64,000 nucleotides of DNA from Campylobacter concisus (GTDB lineage Bacteria; Campylobacterota; Campylobacteria; Campylobacterales; Campylobacteraceae), in assembly GCF_902460845.1 (NCBI RefSeq), contig NZ_CABPVS010000003.1, positions 62,001-126,000 on the forward strand, given 5' to 3'. The position numbers and the translations under genes are program-made. Below the pieces are notes generated by a model. The model did not search any database and was not told the DNA's origin. It saw only the letters and a program-made list of their open reading frames with translations. Below are positions 18,738-27,420 of the stretch, in pieces. The first letter of the stretch is position 1, and each line of letters begins with the position of its first letter.

Positions 18738-20059
18738 TTTTCTTCCGTTTCATTTATTATTTTTATTAGCGTCTCTACGTCCTCATCTAAAAGCGATCTA
18801 AGATCTAGCATAAATTTGTCATTTTCTATGCGTCCGATCACCTTTTTTTGCCTAAATTTTAGCTCGTTTAAATTTGCCTCTCCTCTAAATGCAAGTGCGA
18901 TGCTTGGGATCTTTTTATTTGGCATCGCCCCACCTCCTACAAAGGTTTGTGTGCCTACTATCTCAAGTGGATTTTTTAAATTTTTATTTATAAAATTTGC
19001 TAAGTTTTCAAGCTCTTTTACGCTTTTGTGAAGCAGTTTTTGCGTTGTGATTAGCTCGAATTCTTTATTTAAATAAGCTTTCATGCTCTCAGCCAAAAGC
19101 GAGATGATCACTTTATCTACGCGAAGCATCCTTAAAAGCTGGTTTTTCCTAAGCTTTGCGATGAGCTCTTTTTTGCCAACAATTATGCCACACTGCACCG
19201 CACCAAGCAGCTTATCGCCACTAAAACTAACTAGCGAAACATCTTTTAAATTTTTTAGATCTGGCTCGTTTTTGTCAAGATTAAACGGCAAATTTCCGTA
19301 AAATCCGCTGCCAAGATCAAAATAATCTATCAAATTTTGCTCACACGCCAATTTGTTTAATTCATTTGCTGTAACCTCTTCGCTAAAGCCCACGATGTCA
19401 AAATTTGAGCGATGAACCTTTACAACCATCGCCGTTTCTTCGCCGATCGCCTCTTCGTAGTCCTTTAGTCTAGTTTTGTTTGTCGTGCCAACCTCTTTCA
19501 AAAAGCAGCCCGCATTTGCCATAACTTCTGGCACTCTAAAACTACCGCCGATCTCGACTAGTTCGCCTCTGCTAACGACGACTTCCTTGCCCTTTGCAAA
19601 GGTGTTTAACACCAAAAATACAGCACTTGCGTTATTATTTACAACGATAGCGTCCTCAAAACCAAATGCTCTAGCTATTAGCGAGCCGATATAGTCATAT
19701 CTGTTTCCACGACTGCCTGTTTCTAGGTTATATTCAAGGTTAGAATATCCTGTGATAACTGGCGTCGCTCGGTTTAAAATTTCTTTATCTATTACACTTC
19801 TAGCAAGATTTGTGTGAATGGTCACACCGGTTAAATTTAGCACTCTTTGAAGGCTTGATTCATTAAATTTATGATATTCATTTAGGATTAAATCTATTAT
19901 TTCTTGCAACGCAAAATTTGCATTTTCATTTAAAATTTTAGCTCTAACTTCATTTAAAATTTGCCTCGCAAGCAATGTGACTAAATTTATATCAAATCCT
20001 GAAAATGCTTCGTTTTTTATGATCTTATCAACTTGTGGGATATCTCTTAAATCGCTCAA
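18734..20059 (-). CDS. selA: L-seryl-tRNA(Sec) selenium transferase
   Basis: 441 residues. This is the PLP-dependent SelA: the segment VSFSGDKLLGAVQCG contains the lysine that holds PLP, and the N-terminal half has LQRVLNLTGVTIHTNLAR and GYSNLEYNLETGSRG, both typical. It converts Ser-tRNA(Sec) to Sec-tRNA(Sec) with selenophosphate. It overlaps selB by four bases. Upstream of its start lies the apparently inserted HNH/ATPase pair on the same strand, so its promoter must be within or before the 76-base gap. Confidence 0.95.
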   Translation of the reverse strand: MSDLRDIPQVDKIIKNEAFSGFDINLVTLLARQILNEVRAKILNENANFALQEIIDLILNEYHKFNESSLQRVLNLTGVTIHTNLARSVIDKEILNRATPVITGYSNLEYNLETGSRGNRYDYIGSLIARAFGFEDAIVVNNNASAVFLVLNTFAKGKEVVVSRGELVEIGGSFRVPEVMANAGCFLKEVGTTNKTRLKDYEEAIGEETAMVVKVHRSNFDIVGFSEEVTANELNKLACEQNLIDYFDLGSGFYGNLPFNLDKNEPDLKNLKDVSLVSFSGDKLLGAVQCGIIVGKKELIAKLRKNQLLRMLRVDKVIISLLAESMKAYLNKEFELITTQKLLHKSVKELENLANFINKNLKNPLEIVGTQTFVGGGAMPNKKIPSIALAFRGEANLNELKFRQKKVIGRIENDKFMLDLRSLLDEDVETLIKIINETEEK

Positions 20060-20135
20060 TTCGTGCTCCTAGTAAGTTAGTTTTACCAAGCCGTGATTTT
20101 AACATAGATTTGCTTTTAAAACATTATTCCAGACC

Positions 20136-20975
20136 CTACAAGAACTTACTATATCCACCATTGCAATAATACTGATCTTGACATAAAGCTTGATACATTG
20201 CTGTTTTCCAGTGATTTATATGATTCATAGCTTTAGATTTAAATTTTTTATGAAGTTCTTCTTCTATATCTGTTGTTGTTAAATTTTTATTTTCAAATTC
20301 TATTCTCAGGTCGCTCAATTCACTAGCTGCTTCAACGGCATATCTTCTAGCTAATTCGTACACCGAAAAATGCCCTTCAATTTTCTTTTTATCCAAATCA
20401 TTATTAATATTTTTTGTGTCTACAAAAAATTCCATAACGAGTGCAGGCCAATTCACTTTTGCAAATAACCACTGTATTTTTGTAAAGTTATCATAATATG
20501 GGTGAATAGTATTTAAAACTATATTTCTTTTTATGGCATTACAGTCCCTACAACATCCAATCAGATTGTTTGGCAATATTGAAAAAATTGGAAACTCGGA
20601 TTTTGGTAAATAGTGATCCAATGTAGCTACTTGCCCCAATCCGCAATATGGACACTTGCCTAATTTTGGACTAGCCTTTATTTGATTATAGTATTTTCTT
20701 GGCTCCTTTCCTCTCACTAAGCGCTTATCATACAAATCAAATAAATCGTTTTTTATATCTTCGTATCTAGCAAATTTTTTATAATTAATCGGTTCTTTGA
20801 TTATATACTTATCAAGATATTTTTCTCTTACACTGTTGCGGTAATCGCAAGCGTTTAATAAAAATACATATAAATAATTTAATAATTTATTTTTCTTCGC
20901 CTCATCCTTTATTCCATTACAACAACATTTATATATGTCAGATTTACTTATTTTAGGCATATCTACTACAACCAT
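20136..20975 (-). CDS. HNH endonuclease, PtuB-like
   Basis: 279 residues. Near residues 105-150 it has a zinc-braced HNH core: CPYC, then ATLDHYLPKSEFP, then NNLIGCCRDCNAIKRN. This arrangement (CxxC, DHxxPKS, N, CxxCN, K) is that of the PtuB/retron-associated HNH nucleases. The remainder is helical and Lys/Asn-rich. It starts four bases after the ATPase stop, with AGGAAA at the end of the ATPase gene as ribosome site, so the two are coupled. Together they resemble a Septu anti-phage module in which the ATPase controls the nuclease. Assignment to Septu is inference from gene pair and motifs. Confidence 0.72.
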   Translation of the reverse strand: MVVVDMPKISKSDIYKCCCNGIKDEAKKNKLLNYLYVFLLNACDYRNSVREKYLDKYIIKEPINYKKFARYEDIKNDLFDLYDKRLVRGKEPRKYYNQIKASPKLGKCPYCGLGQVATLDHYLPKSEFPIFSILPNNLIGCCRDCNAIKRNIVLNTIHPYYDNFTKIQWLFAKVNWPALVMEFFVDTKNINNDLDKKKIEGHFSVYELARRYAVEAASELSDLRIEFENKNLTTTDIEEELHKKFKSKAMNHINHWKTAMYQALCQDQYYCNGGYSKFL

Positions 20976-20979
20976 AAGA

Positions 20980-22590
20980 CTATTTCCTATTGTTTAATAA
21001 GGCTCTTACCAATAATCTTGCTTCGGATCCAAGCTGATTATTATATTCTTCCATTATGCTATCATAAGAGGCTCCATTTTCTTTTTTTACACTATTGTCC
21101 AGCATCGCATAAAAGCCCGATTTGTTTACCTCAAGGCCAAAAATTTCTTTAGTTAATGTTCCTATCGTCTCTCCAAATGTTTCAATATCAAAACGCTCCG
21201 CTTTAGCCTCTAGACCAAATCTACTTAGTCTCCAAACGCAGCTCTTCGGAACCTCTTGTAAAACCACAGGCGAATGAGTCGCTATAATAGCGACCGCATT
21301 CTTTTTTATAAGCAAATCTGATAACGCCCTCATAAAGGATGATAATAAAGGCGGATGCAAATGACTTTCTGGTTCATCTAATAATACAAGGGTTTTTTCT
21401 TCTATCTTTTCAAAAATTTTAGTAATAGTTAATAATATTATAGCGTGCCCTGAACTTAATTTTCTAAATAAATCCATAGCCGGTTGCTTCAAGCCTTGAC
21501 TAGTAGCTTTATCATCTTTTTTAAATTCCATAATAACTTCTACCGTTTGGCGTATAATCTCCATAATATTCAACTCTTTGAATATTGGATCTGATTCCAG
21601 TTGGGATATTAAATTTTTGTATTGTTCTATATTTTTATTACTTAAAATTTTTACAAAGCTACTAGCAAACTCGTCTGAAAGTTCTTTATTGTCTTTTAAA
21701 TGGTTTTTTTCACCAGATACTGTGCCGCTCTCTTCTGGATTAAATTTTAACTTTTTAAGTCCGATATAAGAATACTCTGGGTATTTTTTTTCCGAAAATG
21801 GCAAAAATGGGTCAAATGCACTATAGGATACCGATAAAATTCTTGAAAAAATTTTACGAGGAGGCTTTACTTTTTCTCGTTCTCCAAAAATATCTTCTTC
21901 AAATTCAAAGAATTTACCATTTTCACAATCTAAACCAATAAAGCTTTTTGTCATATTATTTAGCAAATGGGTTTTACCAACACCATTTCTTCCGATTAAT
22001 ACATGGATGTTAGTTGGAGGATTTGAATCCGCAAAAACCTCAAAATACAACTTATAACCAGCCTGATTATTTACACAAGATGTCTCATATCCAAAGCTAT
22101 AGTCATCTAAAATAGCTCCACCATCCAGTATTCTCTTATACTGCCCTCTAATTGTAACTAAACTAGTGTCCCTCAAAAGTGAAGTTGTGAATACATCTTC
22201 ACTTAATGCCTCATTTAGAAGCTCTTCATTTTTAATAACATCATTAATACTTGCTAAAAATATATCCCTTATTTCTGCAGACATTTGGCTTAACAACGAA
22301 TAATATTCGGGACTTTGACCTAATGAAAAATAGCTACTACCTAGGCTCTCGAATTTTGGAGGTATCTTTGTTTGCTTTTGACCAAAAGAGGCAATTTTTA
22401 CATAACCTAAATCATATTTTTTACCACTTATGTCAAAAATGACTATCTGGTACAGCGTTTTATACCCAAAATCATCCCAATTGTCGTAACACAAATAAAC
22501 TTTACAAGCATGATGAGGAAACAACTTATCGTTTTCAAGTCCTTTAATTCTTGAAAACTGACTCCAGTCCTTTTCAAAAAATTCTAGCAT
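20980..22590 (-). CDS. AAA/SMC-like ATPase partner of the HNH nuclease (PtuA-like)
   Basis: 536 residues. Walker A (GRNGVGKTHL) is at about 197-205, an ABC-type signature SSGHAIILL near 377, Walker B LVLLDEPESHLHPP near 398 and a switch His in IIATHSPVVLQ near 437. This is the OLD/RecF-like ATPase class used by many phage-defence systems. The roughly 195 residues before Walker A form an extra domain (VYLCYDNWDDFGYK, GQYKRILDGG) that ordinary PtuA proteins do not have to my knowledge. Codons look more AT-rich than in selA and the fdh genes on either side, consistent with acquisition. Confidence 0.7.
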   Translation of the reverse strand: MLEFFEKDWSQFSRIKGLENDKLFPHHACKVYLCYDNWDDFGYKTLYQIVIFDISGKKYDLGYVKIASFGQKQTKIPPKFESLGSSYFSLGQSPEYYSLLSQMSAEIRDIFLASINDVIKNEELLNEALSEDVFTTSLLRDTSLVTIRGQYKRILDGGAILDDYSFGYETSCVNNQAGYKLYFEVFADSNPPTNIHVLIGRNGVGKTHLLNNMTKSFIGLDCENGKFFEFEEDIFGEREKVKPPRKIFSRILSVSYSAFDPFLPFSEKKYPEYSYIGLKKLKFNPEESGTVSGEKNHLKDNKELSDEFASSFVKILSNKNIEQYKNLISQLESDPIFKELNIMEIIRQTVEVIMEFKKDDKATSQGLKQPAMDLFRKLSSGHAIILLTITKIFEKIEEKTLVLLDEPESHLHPPLLSSFMRALSDLLIKKNAVAIIATHSPVVLQEVPKSCVWRLSRFGLEAKAERFDIETFGETIGTLTKEIFGLEVNKSGFYAMLDNSVKKENGASYDSIMEEYNNQLGSEARLLVRALLNNRK

Positions 22591-22810
22591 ATTTCATACG
22601 TCCTAAATTAAATACTTAAGATAATAATTGAAACAATTATATCGTTTTGTTCTATAAAAATATCAGGTTTATCTTTATGTAGTGCCAAATAAATTTACTA
22701 ATTTTTAAAAATTTACAATTTTTCTTAAACCAAAAAATAGTTAGATTTTTTCAGAGTCTATTAATCCCATTAATATTAGAATAAGTCCGTTTTTGATAAT
22801 AGGAGAAACA

Positions 22811-24484
22811 ATGAAAGAATTTGGCTTTTATAACGATTTTGACGATGCTTTGATGCTAAATGAACAAATAGAGATCAACAACGAAAATGGCGACTATCTC
22901 GTCTCTAACTCGCCAAAACTAAAAGCAAATGTCATCGCACCTGAGATAAATTTTTACCTTAAAAATACAACTGCAAATGTCTTAGAAAAAGCCAAAAACA
23001 CGCTTTTACTATACGAAGCAAGAGCTAGTGCCTTTGACATGGCAAAGGATGTAGACTTCGAAAAAGAGGTTGGCAAAAATGTCGTAATAGTTAGCAACTC
23101 AGGCCGCGAAGAGCTAGCAAATCTACTAAAAGAAAATGGTTATAAGGTCATTGAGTTAACGCACTTTGAAGTAAAATTTATATACGGCGCGGCTGGTGAG
23201 CTAAGCGTTTTGGTACTTAGAGCAAATGACGAATTTGAAGTTGATTGTGACTTTTTCTTGGTTGAAAACGCAAGGGACTATATGCTAAAACAAAGCGGCT
23301 GTTACGAGATAGCAGGGCTTAAAGATGAAAAAGTGCTTGAAATTTTAAATGCAAAATCACCAAAATTTAGATATAAAAGTTTCACTCAATACGACTCATC
23401 TATCTGCCAGTATCATGAGAGAAGGACTGAAATTTGCGGACGTTGTGCCGAAGTTTGCCCGACGGTTGCGATATTAAAAGAGGATGAGACAAAGCATCTT
23501 GTATTTTCACAGATAGACTGCACAAACTGTGGAAACTGCATAAGCGTCTGTCCTAGTGGTGCACTTGATTACACGATAATGCCTCAAAGCTCATTTGCTG
23601 CTGTGGCAAAGCTTTATAAAGGCAAGATTGCACTCATTGTGCCAGAAGAGATAAATTTAGAAGATCTTAGTGTTAGCCTACCAGAAAATGTCCTACCTTT
23701 TGCCATTTCAGCTGCACATTTTCTAAGCCAAACGCACTTTTTGACACTCCTTCAAGAAAGCGGTGCTAGCGTTATTTTATTTAGCAAGAGCCTTGGTAAA
23801 GGTGAAAAAGATGCCATTAGCATCCTAAATCAAATTTATGAGCTTAAATTTAAAGAAACTGCGATCTATCACGTAAAAAATGAGACTGAGCTAGAAAGCG
23901 CGCTTAAAAAGGCTAAATTTATAGATGGCTCTCAGCACTCTATAACAGAATACGCGCTACCAAAAAGAGAAATTTTTGCAAAAAGGCTCGAGTTTTTAGT
24001 AGGTAGCGAAGATCTTGGCGTAGTAAAAAGCGGCGAGATGATAAGATACGGCGATGTCAAGATAAACACTGATAGCTGTACACTTTGTCTAAGTTGCGTT
24101 GGCGCTTGTAACGTAAGCGCGCTAGTGGCTGATAAAAAGACAAATTCGATTTTATTTAATCCAAGCGTCTGTACAGCTTGTGGATACTGCGAACTAAGCT
24201 GTGCTGAAAAAGACACCATAAGCCTTGAAGTTGGAAAAATTTCTCTTAAACCTGAGTTTTTTACATATAATGAGCTGGCACGAGATGAGCTTTTTGCCTG
24301 TGTTGAGTGTGGAAAAGAGTTTGCGACTAAAAAAGCAGTCGAAAAGATCGCAACTATAATGCAACCAAGATTTGGCAACGATAGGGTTAAGATAAAAGCA
24401 CTTTACTGCTGTGCTGACTGTAAGGCCAAACTAATGGTTCAAGCCCAAATAAACGCGATGAAAGAGGATTTATTAAATGGATAA
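22811..24484 (+). CDS. polyferredoxin of the formate dehydrogenase maturation locus
   Basis: 557 residues. The middle has two [4Fe-4S] motifs (CGRCAEVCP and CTNCGNCISVCP). The C-terminal third has two more (CTLCLSCVGAC and CTACGYCELSC), then CVECG and CCADC pairs that could bind zinc or a further cluster. The first 190 residues have no recognised domain. The start is ATG after AGGAGAAACA. It overlaps the TorD-like chaperone gene by eight bases, and both face away from the ATPase/HNH pair. In Campylobacterota such proteins accompany formate dehydrogenase genes. A role in enzyme maturation or electron transfer is inferred from that context. Confidence 0.75.
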   Translation: MKEFGFYNDFDDALMLNEQIEINNENGDYLVSNSPKLKANVIAPEINFYLKNTTANVLEKAKNTLLLYEARASAFDMAKDVDFEKEVGKNVVIVSNSGREELANLLKENGYKVIELTHFEVKFIYGAAGELSVLVLRANDEFEVDCDFFLVENARDYMLKQSGCYEIAGLKDEKVLEILNAKSPKFRYKSFTQYDSSICQYHERRTEICGRCAEVCPTVAILKEDETKHLVFSQIDCTNCGNCISVCPSGALDYTIMPQSSFAAVAKLYKGKIALIVPEEINLEDLSVSLPENVLPFAISAAHFLSQTHFLTLLQESGASVILFSKSLGKGEKDAISILNQIYELKFKETAIYHVKNETELESALKKAKFIDGSQHSITEYALPKREIFAKRLEFLVGSEDLGVVKSGEMIRYGDVKINTDSCTLCLSCVGACNVSALVADKKTNSILFNPSVCTACGYCELSCAEKDTISLEVGKISLKPEFFTYNELARDELFACVECGKEFATKKAVEKIATIMQPRFGNDRVKIKALYCCADCKAKLMVQAQINAMKEDLLNG

Positions 24485-25190
24485 AAACATCATAAAAGCA
24501 AGATCATATTTTTACGAATTTCTAGCATATCCTATGTTTTTTTACACAAATGATGAGAAATTTTCAAGGTGGAAAGAGCAGTTAAGATACTTAAGCGCAA
24601 ATCCTTTAAGCGAGGATAGTGATGCTGCGTTTAAAAATTTAGATAAATTTAGCTTTGAAGAATTTTCAAAAGAACAAAATGACGTTCTTTTTGGCTTTAC
24701 AAATATCCCCTTAAGCGCTTCATTTTATGAAGAGGGCAGAGATAACGGAGCAGCTAGGCTTAGGGTTATTGAATGTTTAAAACTAAGCCCATATAGACGT
24801 GATAGCGAGCTTTGCAAAGACAGCGAGGACTACGTTGGATTTATATTTTTAGCGATGGCTACATTTTTAAAAGATGAGTTTAATGATGCAAAAAATATTA
24901 GCAATAAGCTATTTTCTGAAACTTTAAATTTATTTGTAGATGAGTTTGGCTCGCTACTTTTGGCTCACAAAGAGGCAAATTTCTTTAAATCATATATTAT
25001 TATTTTAAAAGATTTCATCGATCTTGAACGCTCTATACTAAACGTAGAAGCACCGGCTAAGCCAAAAGGCGATAGTGTCGCCATGGCAGCACTTAAGAAA
25101 GAGCCATTTCAAAGCAAGATGCCAACAATCAAAACCAAACTTCACTGGGAGGAATTTTCTCCAGTCATTTCACACGAGTTTAAAGACTAG
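24477..25190 (+). CDS. fdhM: TorD-family chaperone for formate dehydrogenase
   Basis: 237 residues, all-helical in appearance, with the TorD/DmsD features of an acidic helix bundle and an EEGRDNGAARLRVIE segment in the middle. TorD proteins bind the Tat signal and help insert the molybdenum cofactor in DMSO-reductase-family enzymes. In C. jejuni the gene by fdhA (Cj1514c) is of this family and has been called FdhM. The start overlaps the polyferredoxin gene by eight bases. Substrate specificity for FdhA is inferred from neighbourhood. Confidence 0.72.
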   Translation: MDKNIIKARSYFYEFLAYPMFFYTNDEKFSRWKEQLRYLSANPLSEDSDAAFKNLDKFSFEEFSKEQNDVLFGFTNIPLSASFYEEGRDNGAARLRVIECLKLSPYRRDSELCKDSEDYVGFIFLAMATFLKDEFNDAKNISNKLFSETLNLFVDEFGSLLLAHKEANFFKSYIIILKDFIDLERSILNVEAPAKPKGDSVAMAALKKEPFQSKMPTIKTKLHWEEFSPVISHEFKD

Positions 25191-25192
25191 CT

Positions 25193-25227
25193 TAAATTTA
25201 CTCTTAGCCTGGCTAGGAGTAAATTTA
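25193..25227 (+). terminator. terminator after fdhM
   Basis: Arms TAAATTTACTC and GAGTAAATTTA are perfectly complementary over 11 bases, with a 13-base loop that itself contains a short TAGCC/GGCTA pairing. It lies three bases after the chaperone stop. Confidence 0.65.
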
Positions 25228-25318
25228 ACATCCGCTTAAATTTGCTAATATTCTTGATATTTTATAATTATTAGCAATTTGGTAGTAAATTTCTTTAAAT
25301 TTTTACAAAGGATTTACA

Positions 25319-25918
25319 ATGGTAATGACACACTACATGGAGCTTTTATCGCTCAATCAACCTTACAATCTAATCCTCTACATGGTGATACCTATGGGGC
25401 TTGCGGAGCTTTTAGTGGCGATGGAGTTTTTTACGATGTATCACATGGATAGCGGAAAAAATGCTGGCTTTAAGGCTATTAGTAAATTTGTTGGCATAGT
25501 TCTTGGGGTCTATTTTACAGCTCTTGTGATCTATTTTATGGCAAAAATTTATCCAAGTATAAAATGGCGTGGATATGCCGATGTTATAGCTATCTACTCA
25601 TATCTCATCGGCGTCATACCACTTCTTGGCATCGCGCTTTTAGAGCTAAATTTGATCTACAAAAACGCAAGCGAAAAGGCAAAGCTAAAGCTTCATTTTT
25701 GCCTACTCATATTTTTCTTGATCGTCGGACACGTCGCTATGATATTTGGCATGGTTGATCCTACCATAACAGGCTACAAGGCTAATGATGGCGCGATGGA
25801 TATGCATATGAATATGCAAATGAACATGCCAGCAGATATGCCGATGCACGATCACCACAAGATGATGATGCAAAATATGAGCGATGATAACTCAACTAAT
25901 ATGCATATGCACCACTAA
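25319..25918 (+). CDS. DUF6803-like membrane protein with Met/His-rich tail
   Basis: 199 residues. There are four hydrophobic helices at about 18-40, 54-76, 90-112 and 124-146. After residue 155 the tail is dominated by Met and His: MHMNMQMNMPADMPMHDHH, then MMMQNM and MHMHH at the very end. Such tails bind Cu(I) or Cu(II) in periplasmic copper proteins. The membrane part resembles what I recall as the DUF6803 family. Function is unknown; copper sensing, storage or delivery is an inference from the tail. The start ATG follows AAAGGA by six bases, and a second in-frame ATG two codons later is also possible. Confidence 0.68.
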   Translation: MVMTHYMELLSLNQPYNLILYMVIPMGLAELLVAMEFFTMYHMDSGKNAGFKAISKFVGIVLGVYFTALVIYFMAKIYPSIKWRGYADVIAIYSYLIGVIPLLGIALLELNLIYKNASEKAKLKLHFCLLIFFLIVGHVAMIFGMVDPTITGYKANDGAMDMHMNMQMNMPADMPMHDHHKMMMQNMSDDNSTNMHMHH

Positions 25919-25920
25919 AT

Positions 25921-25956
25921 TTTATAGCTTCTTGGCAGCTACTAAGAAGCTATAAA
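25921..25956. terminator. bidirectional terminator
   Basis: A perfect 13-base stem (TTTATAGCTTCTT/AAGAAGCTATAAA, arms 25921-25933 and 25944-25956) sits between convergent genes. It is flanked by A/T runs on both sides, so it can end both the membrane-protein transcript and the upp-to-mqnA transcript, whose last gene it overlaps by a few bases. Confidence 0.82.
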
Positions 25957-26639
25957 AATTTAATTCTTTTTGCTGCTTTTAATAATCTATTTTCTTTAAA
26001 AAATTTTCTGAGTGATTTTTGCTCTTTTGGGCCTATTTTGTAGCTTATAAATTTCAAATACCACTTGATATCCTGTTCGCTTATGTCACGGCTTTTGGCA
26101 TACTGAGCTAATATATAATTTGGAATTTTTACATTTTTTTGTAGAAATTTTGCAACCAGTCTTTTGTAAAACGAGCCATTTTTTACGTAAGAAAATCTAC
26201 CAAAAACAAAGGGCAAATTTGTCTTTTCGTGCCAAATTTGACCAAGGTCGTAAAAGCACTCTTTGCCATCGCTTAAGTATGCCTTTAGCGCCCTGTCGCC
26301 TATGATCACTTCGCCATTTAGACGAAGCACCTTAGATAGGGCGTTCGAGCTAGCTGAGGCAGGATCTGGTTTTGGGGCTGAGTTTTTGCGCACAAGCACG
26401 CTTTTTACATCGTTTTTAGCGACTATTCCAAAATTTAGCTTCTTTAAATTTGCCTTTTTGCTAGCTATGCTTGAGATCACCGCAGCGTCGATCTTTCTAG
26501 CGTTTAGGGCTCTATTTAGCTTGCTTGGCACACCCTTTTTAAACTCGATCGCCTTTTTTATCTGAGAGCTTAGTGGAGCTGATTTTAAAAATACGTGAAA
26601 TGGGAGTAAATTTAGATAATCAATCTTTCCAAATATCAT
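25950..26639 (-). CDS. mqnA: chorismate dehydratase (futalosine menaquinone pathway)
   Basis: 229 residues. The opening GKIDYLNLLPFHVFL and later KIDAAVISSIAS are MqnA-like, as is the two-lobe periplasmic-binding fold. MqnA converts chorismate to 3-enolpyruvylbenzoate, the first step of the futalosine route to menaquinone used by Campylobacter. Menaquinone is the acceptor for formate dehydrogenase electrons. The start overlaps the barstar stop by four bases, making it the last gene of a upp-barnase-barstar-mqnA chain. Confidence 0.85.
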   Translation of the reverse strand: MIFGKIDYLNLLPFHVFLKSAPLSSQIKKAIEFKKGVPSKLNRALNARKIDAAVISSIASKKANLKKLNFGIVAKNDVKSVLVRKNSAPKPDPASASSNALSKVLRLNGEVIIGDRALKAYLSDGKECFYDLGQIWHEKTNLPFVFGRFSYVKNGSFYKRLVAKFLQKNVKIPNYILAQYAKSRDISEQDIKWYLKFISYKIGPKEQKSLRKFFKENRLLKAAKRIKFL

Positions 26640-26908
26640 TTTTCATCTTTTACAAGCTCAAATTTAACTAGCTCATTTTCGTTACAAACATCACGAAATA
26701 GCCGAGTCAAGCTCTCTTTTGTACTATTATCCAAAGAATTTTCATTTTTTAGCTTTATAAGCGTTGGCTCATTTATCTCGCAAAGGCAGTCAAAAAGTGC
26801 GTCTAAATTTTTGCCGTAGTACTTTGGCAGGTCAAATTTCTTGGCAAAATACTCATGCATCTTTTCTTTTTCGAGCATCTTTTTGGTATCTAAGATCACG
26901 ATTTTCAT
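26636..26908 (-). CDS. barstar-family ribonuclease inhibitor
   Basis: 90 residues, the length of barstar. The segment FAKKFDLPKYYGKNLDALFDCL matches the barstar helix and loop that plug the barnase active site (in barstar, FP.YYG.NLDALWD). The expected Tyr, Asp and acidic Glu residues are present. Its ATG overlaps the TGA of the ribonuclease gene by four bases, and it is followed by mqnA with another four-base overlap. It is expected to bind and silence the neighbouring ribonuclease before export. Confidence 0.9.
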   Translation of the reverse strand: MKIVILDTKKMLEKEKMHEYFAKKFDLPKYYGKNLDALFDCLCEINEPTLIKLKNENSLDNSTKESLTRLFRDVCNENELVKFELVKDEK

Positions 26909-27411
26909 TGCATCCTCTTCTCATAAAGCAGGTAAAAATGCTCGTAGTGATCGGGCGTGTAGTAGATAAGCCCGTCGTTTGAGTATAAAATTCTCTCAGC
27001 ACCGCGCCTGCCACCATTATAATTTACATCGCACTCAAACCACTTTCTACCATCAGCATCTGGCAGCCTCTTTTCTCTGTTTGAAAATCTATCTCCGCCG
27101 ATACTTTTGCCACCGCTTATCTGCCATAAATTTCCGCTTTTTGCATCCCAGCCAAGGTCAAGTGCTTCTTTTTTGGTTATGAAATTCTTTGGTAGTTTGT
27201 TAAATTTATAGATATAAAGTGCGACCTCATCTTTTGAGGTGTATGAGCCATTTTCTGTAAGGCTCTGGCTTTTTTGTCCCTCCTTGTTTAGCTGCTCAAG
27301 TAAAATTTGAGCGTTTTTATTTGCCTCACTACCATTATTTGAGAAAAAGAAAGTACCAACAATTACGGCTATTACAAAGGCGACTAAGGCTGGCAAAAGT
27401 CTTTTGTTCAA
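26905..27411 (-). CDS. barnase-family ribonuclease with N-terminal membrane/export signal
   Basis: 168 residues. A hydrophobic signal or anchor (VAFVIAVIVGTFFF) is followed by a linker and a barnase domain from about residue 70. Conserved stretches are LPKNFITKKEALDLGW, SIGGDRFSNRE, FECDVNYNGGRRG, RILYSNDGLIYYT and DHYEHF. The catalytic Glu (in ECDVNY), Arg (RILYS) and His (DHYEHF) of barnase are all there, so the enzyme should be active. The start is TTG, right after an AAGGGC site that overlaps the upp stop. It probably cleaves RNA outside the cytoplasm or in rivals, with the barstar gene next to it for immunity. Confidence 0.9.
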   Translation of the reverse strand: MNKRLLPALVAFVIAVIVGTFFFSNNGSEANKNAQILLEQLNKEGQKSQSLTENGSYTSKDEVALYIYKFNKLPKNFITKKEALDLGWDAKSGNLWQISGGKSIGGDRFSNREKRLPDADGRKWFECDVNYNGGRRGAERILYSNDGLIYYTPDHYEHFYLLYEKRMQ

Positions 27412-27420
27412 ATTTAGCCC

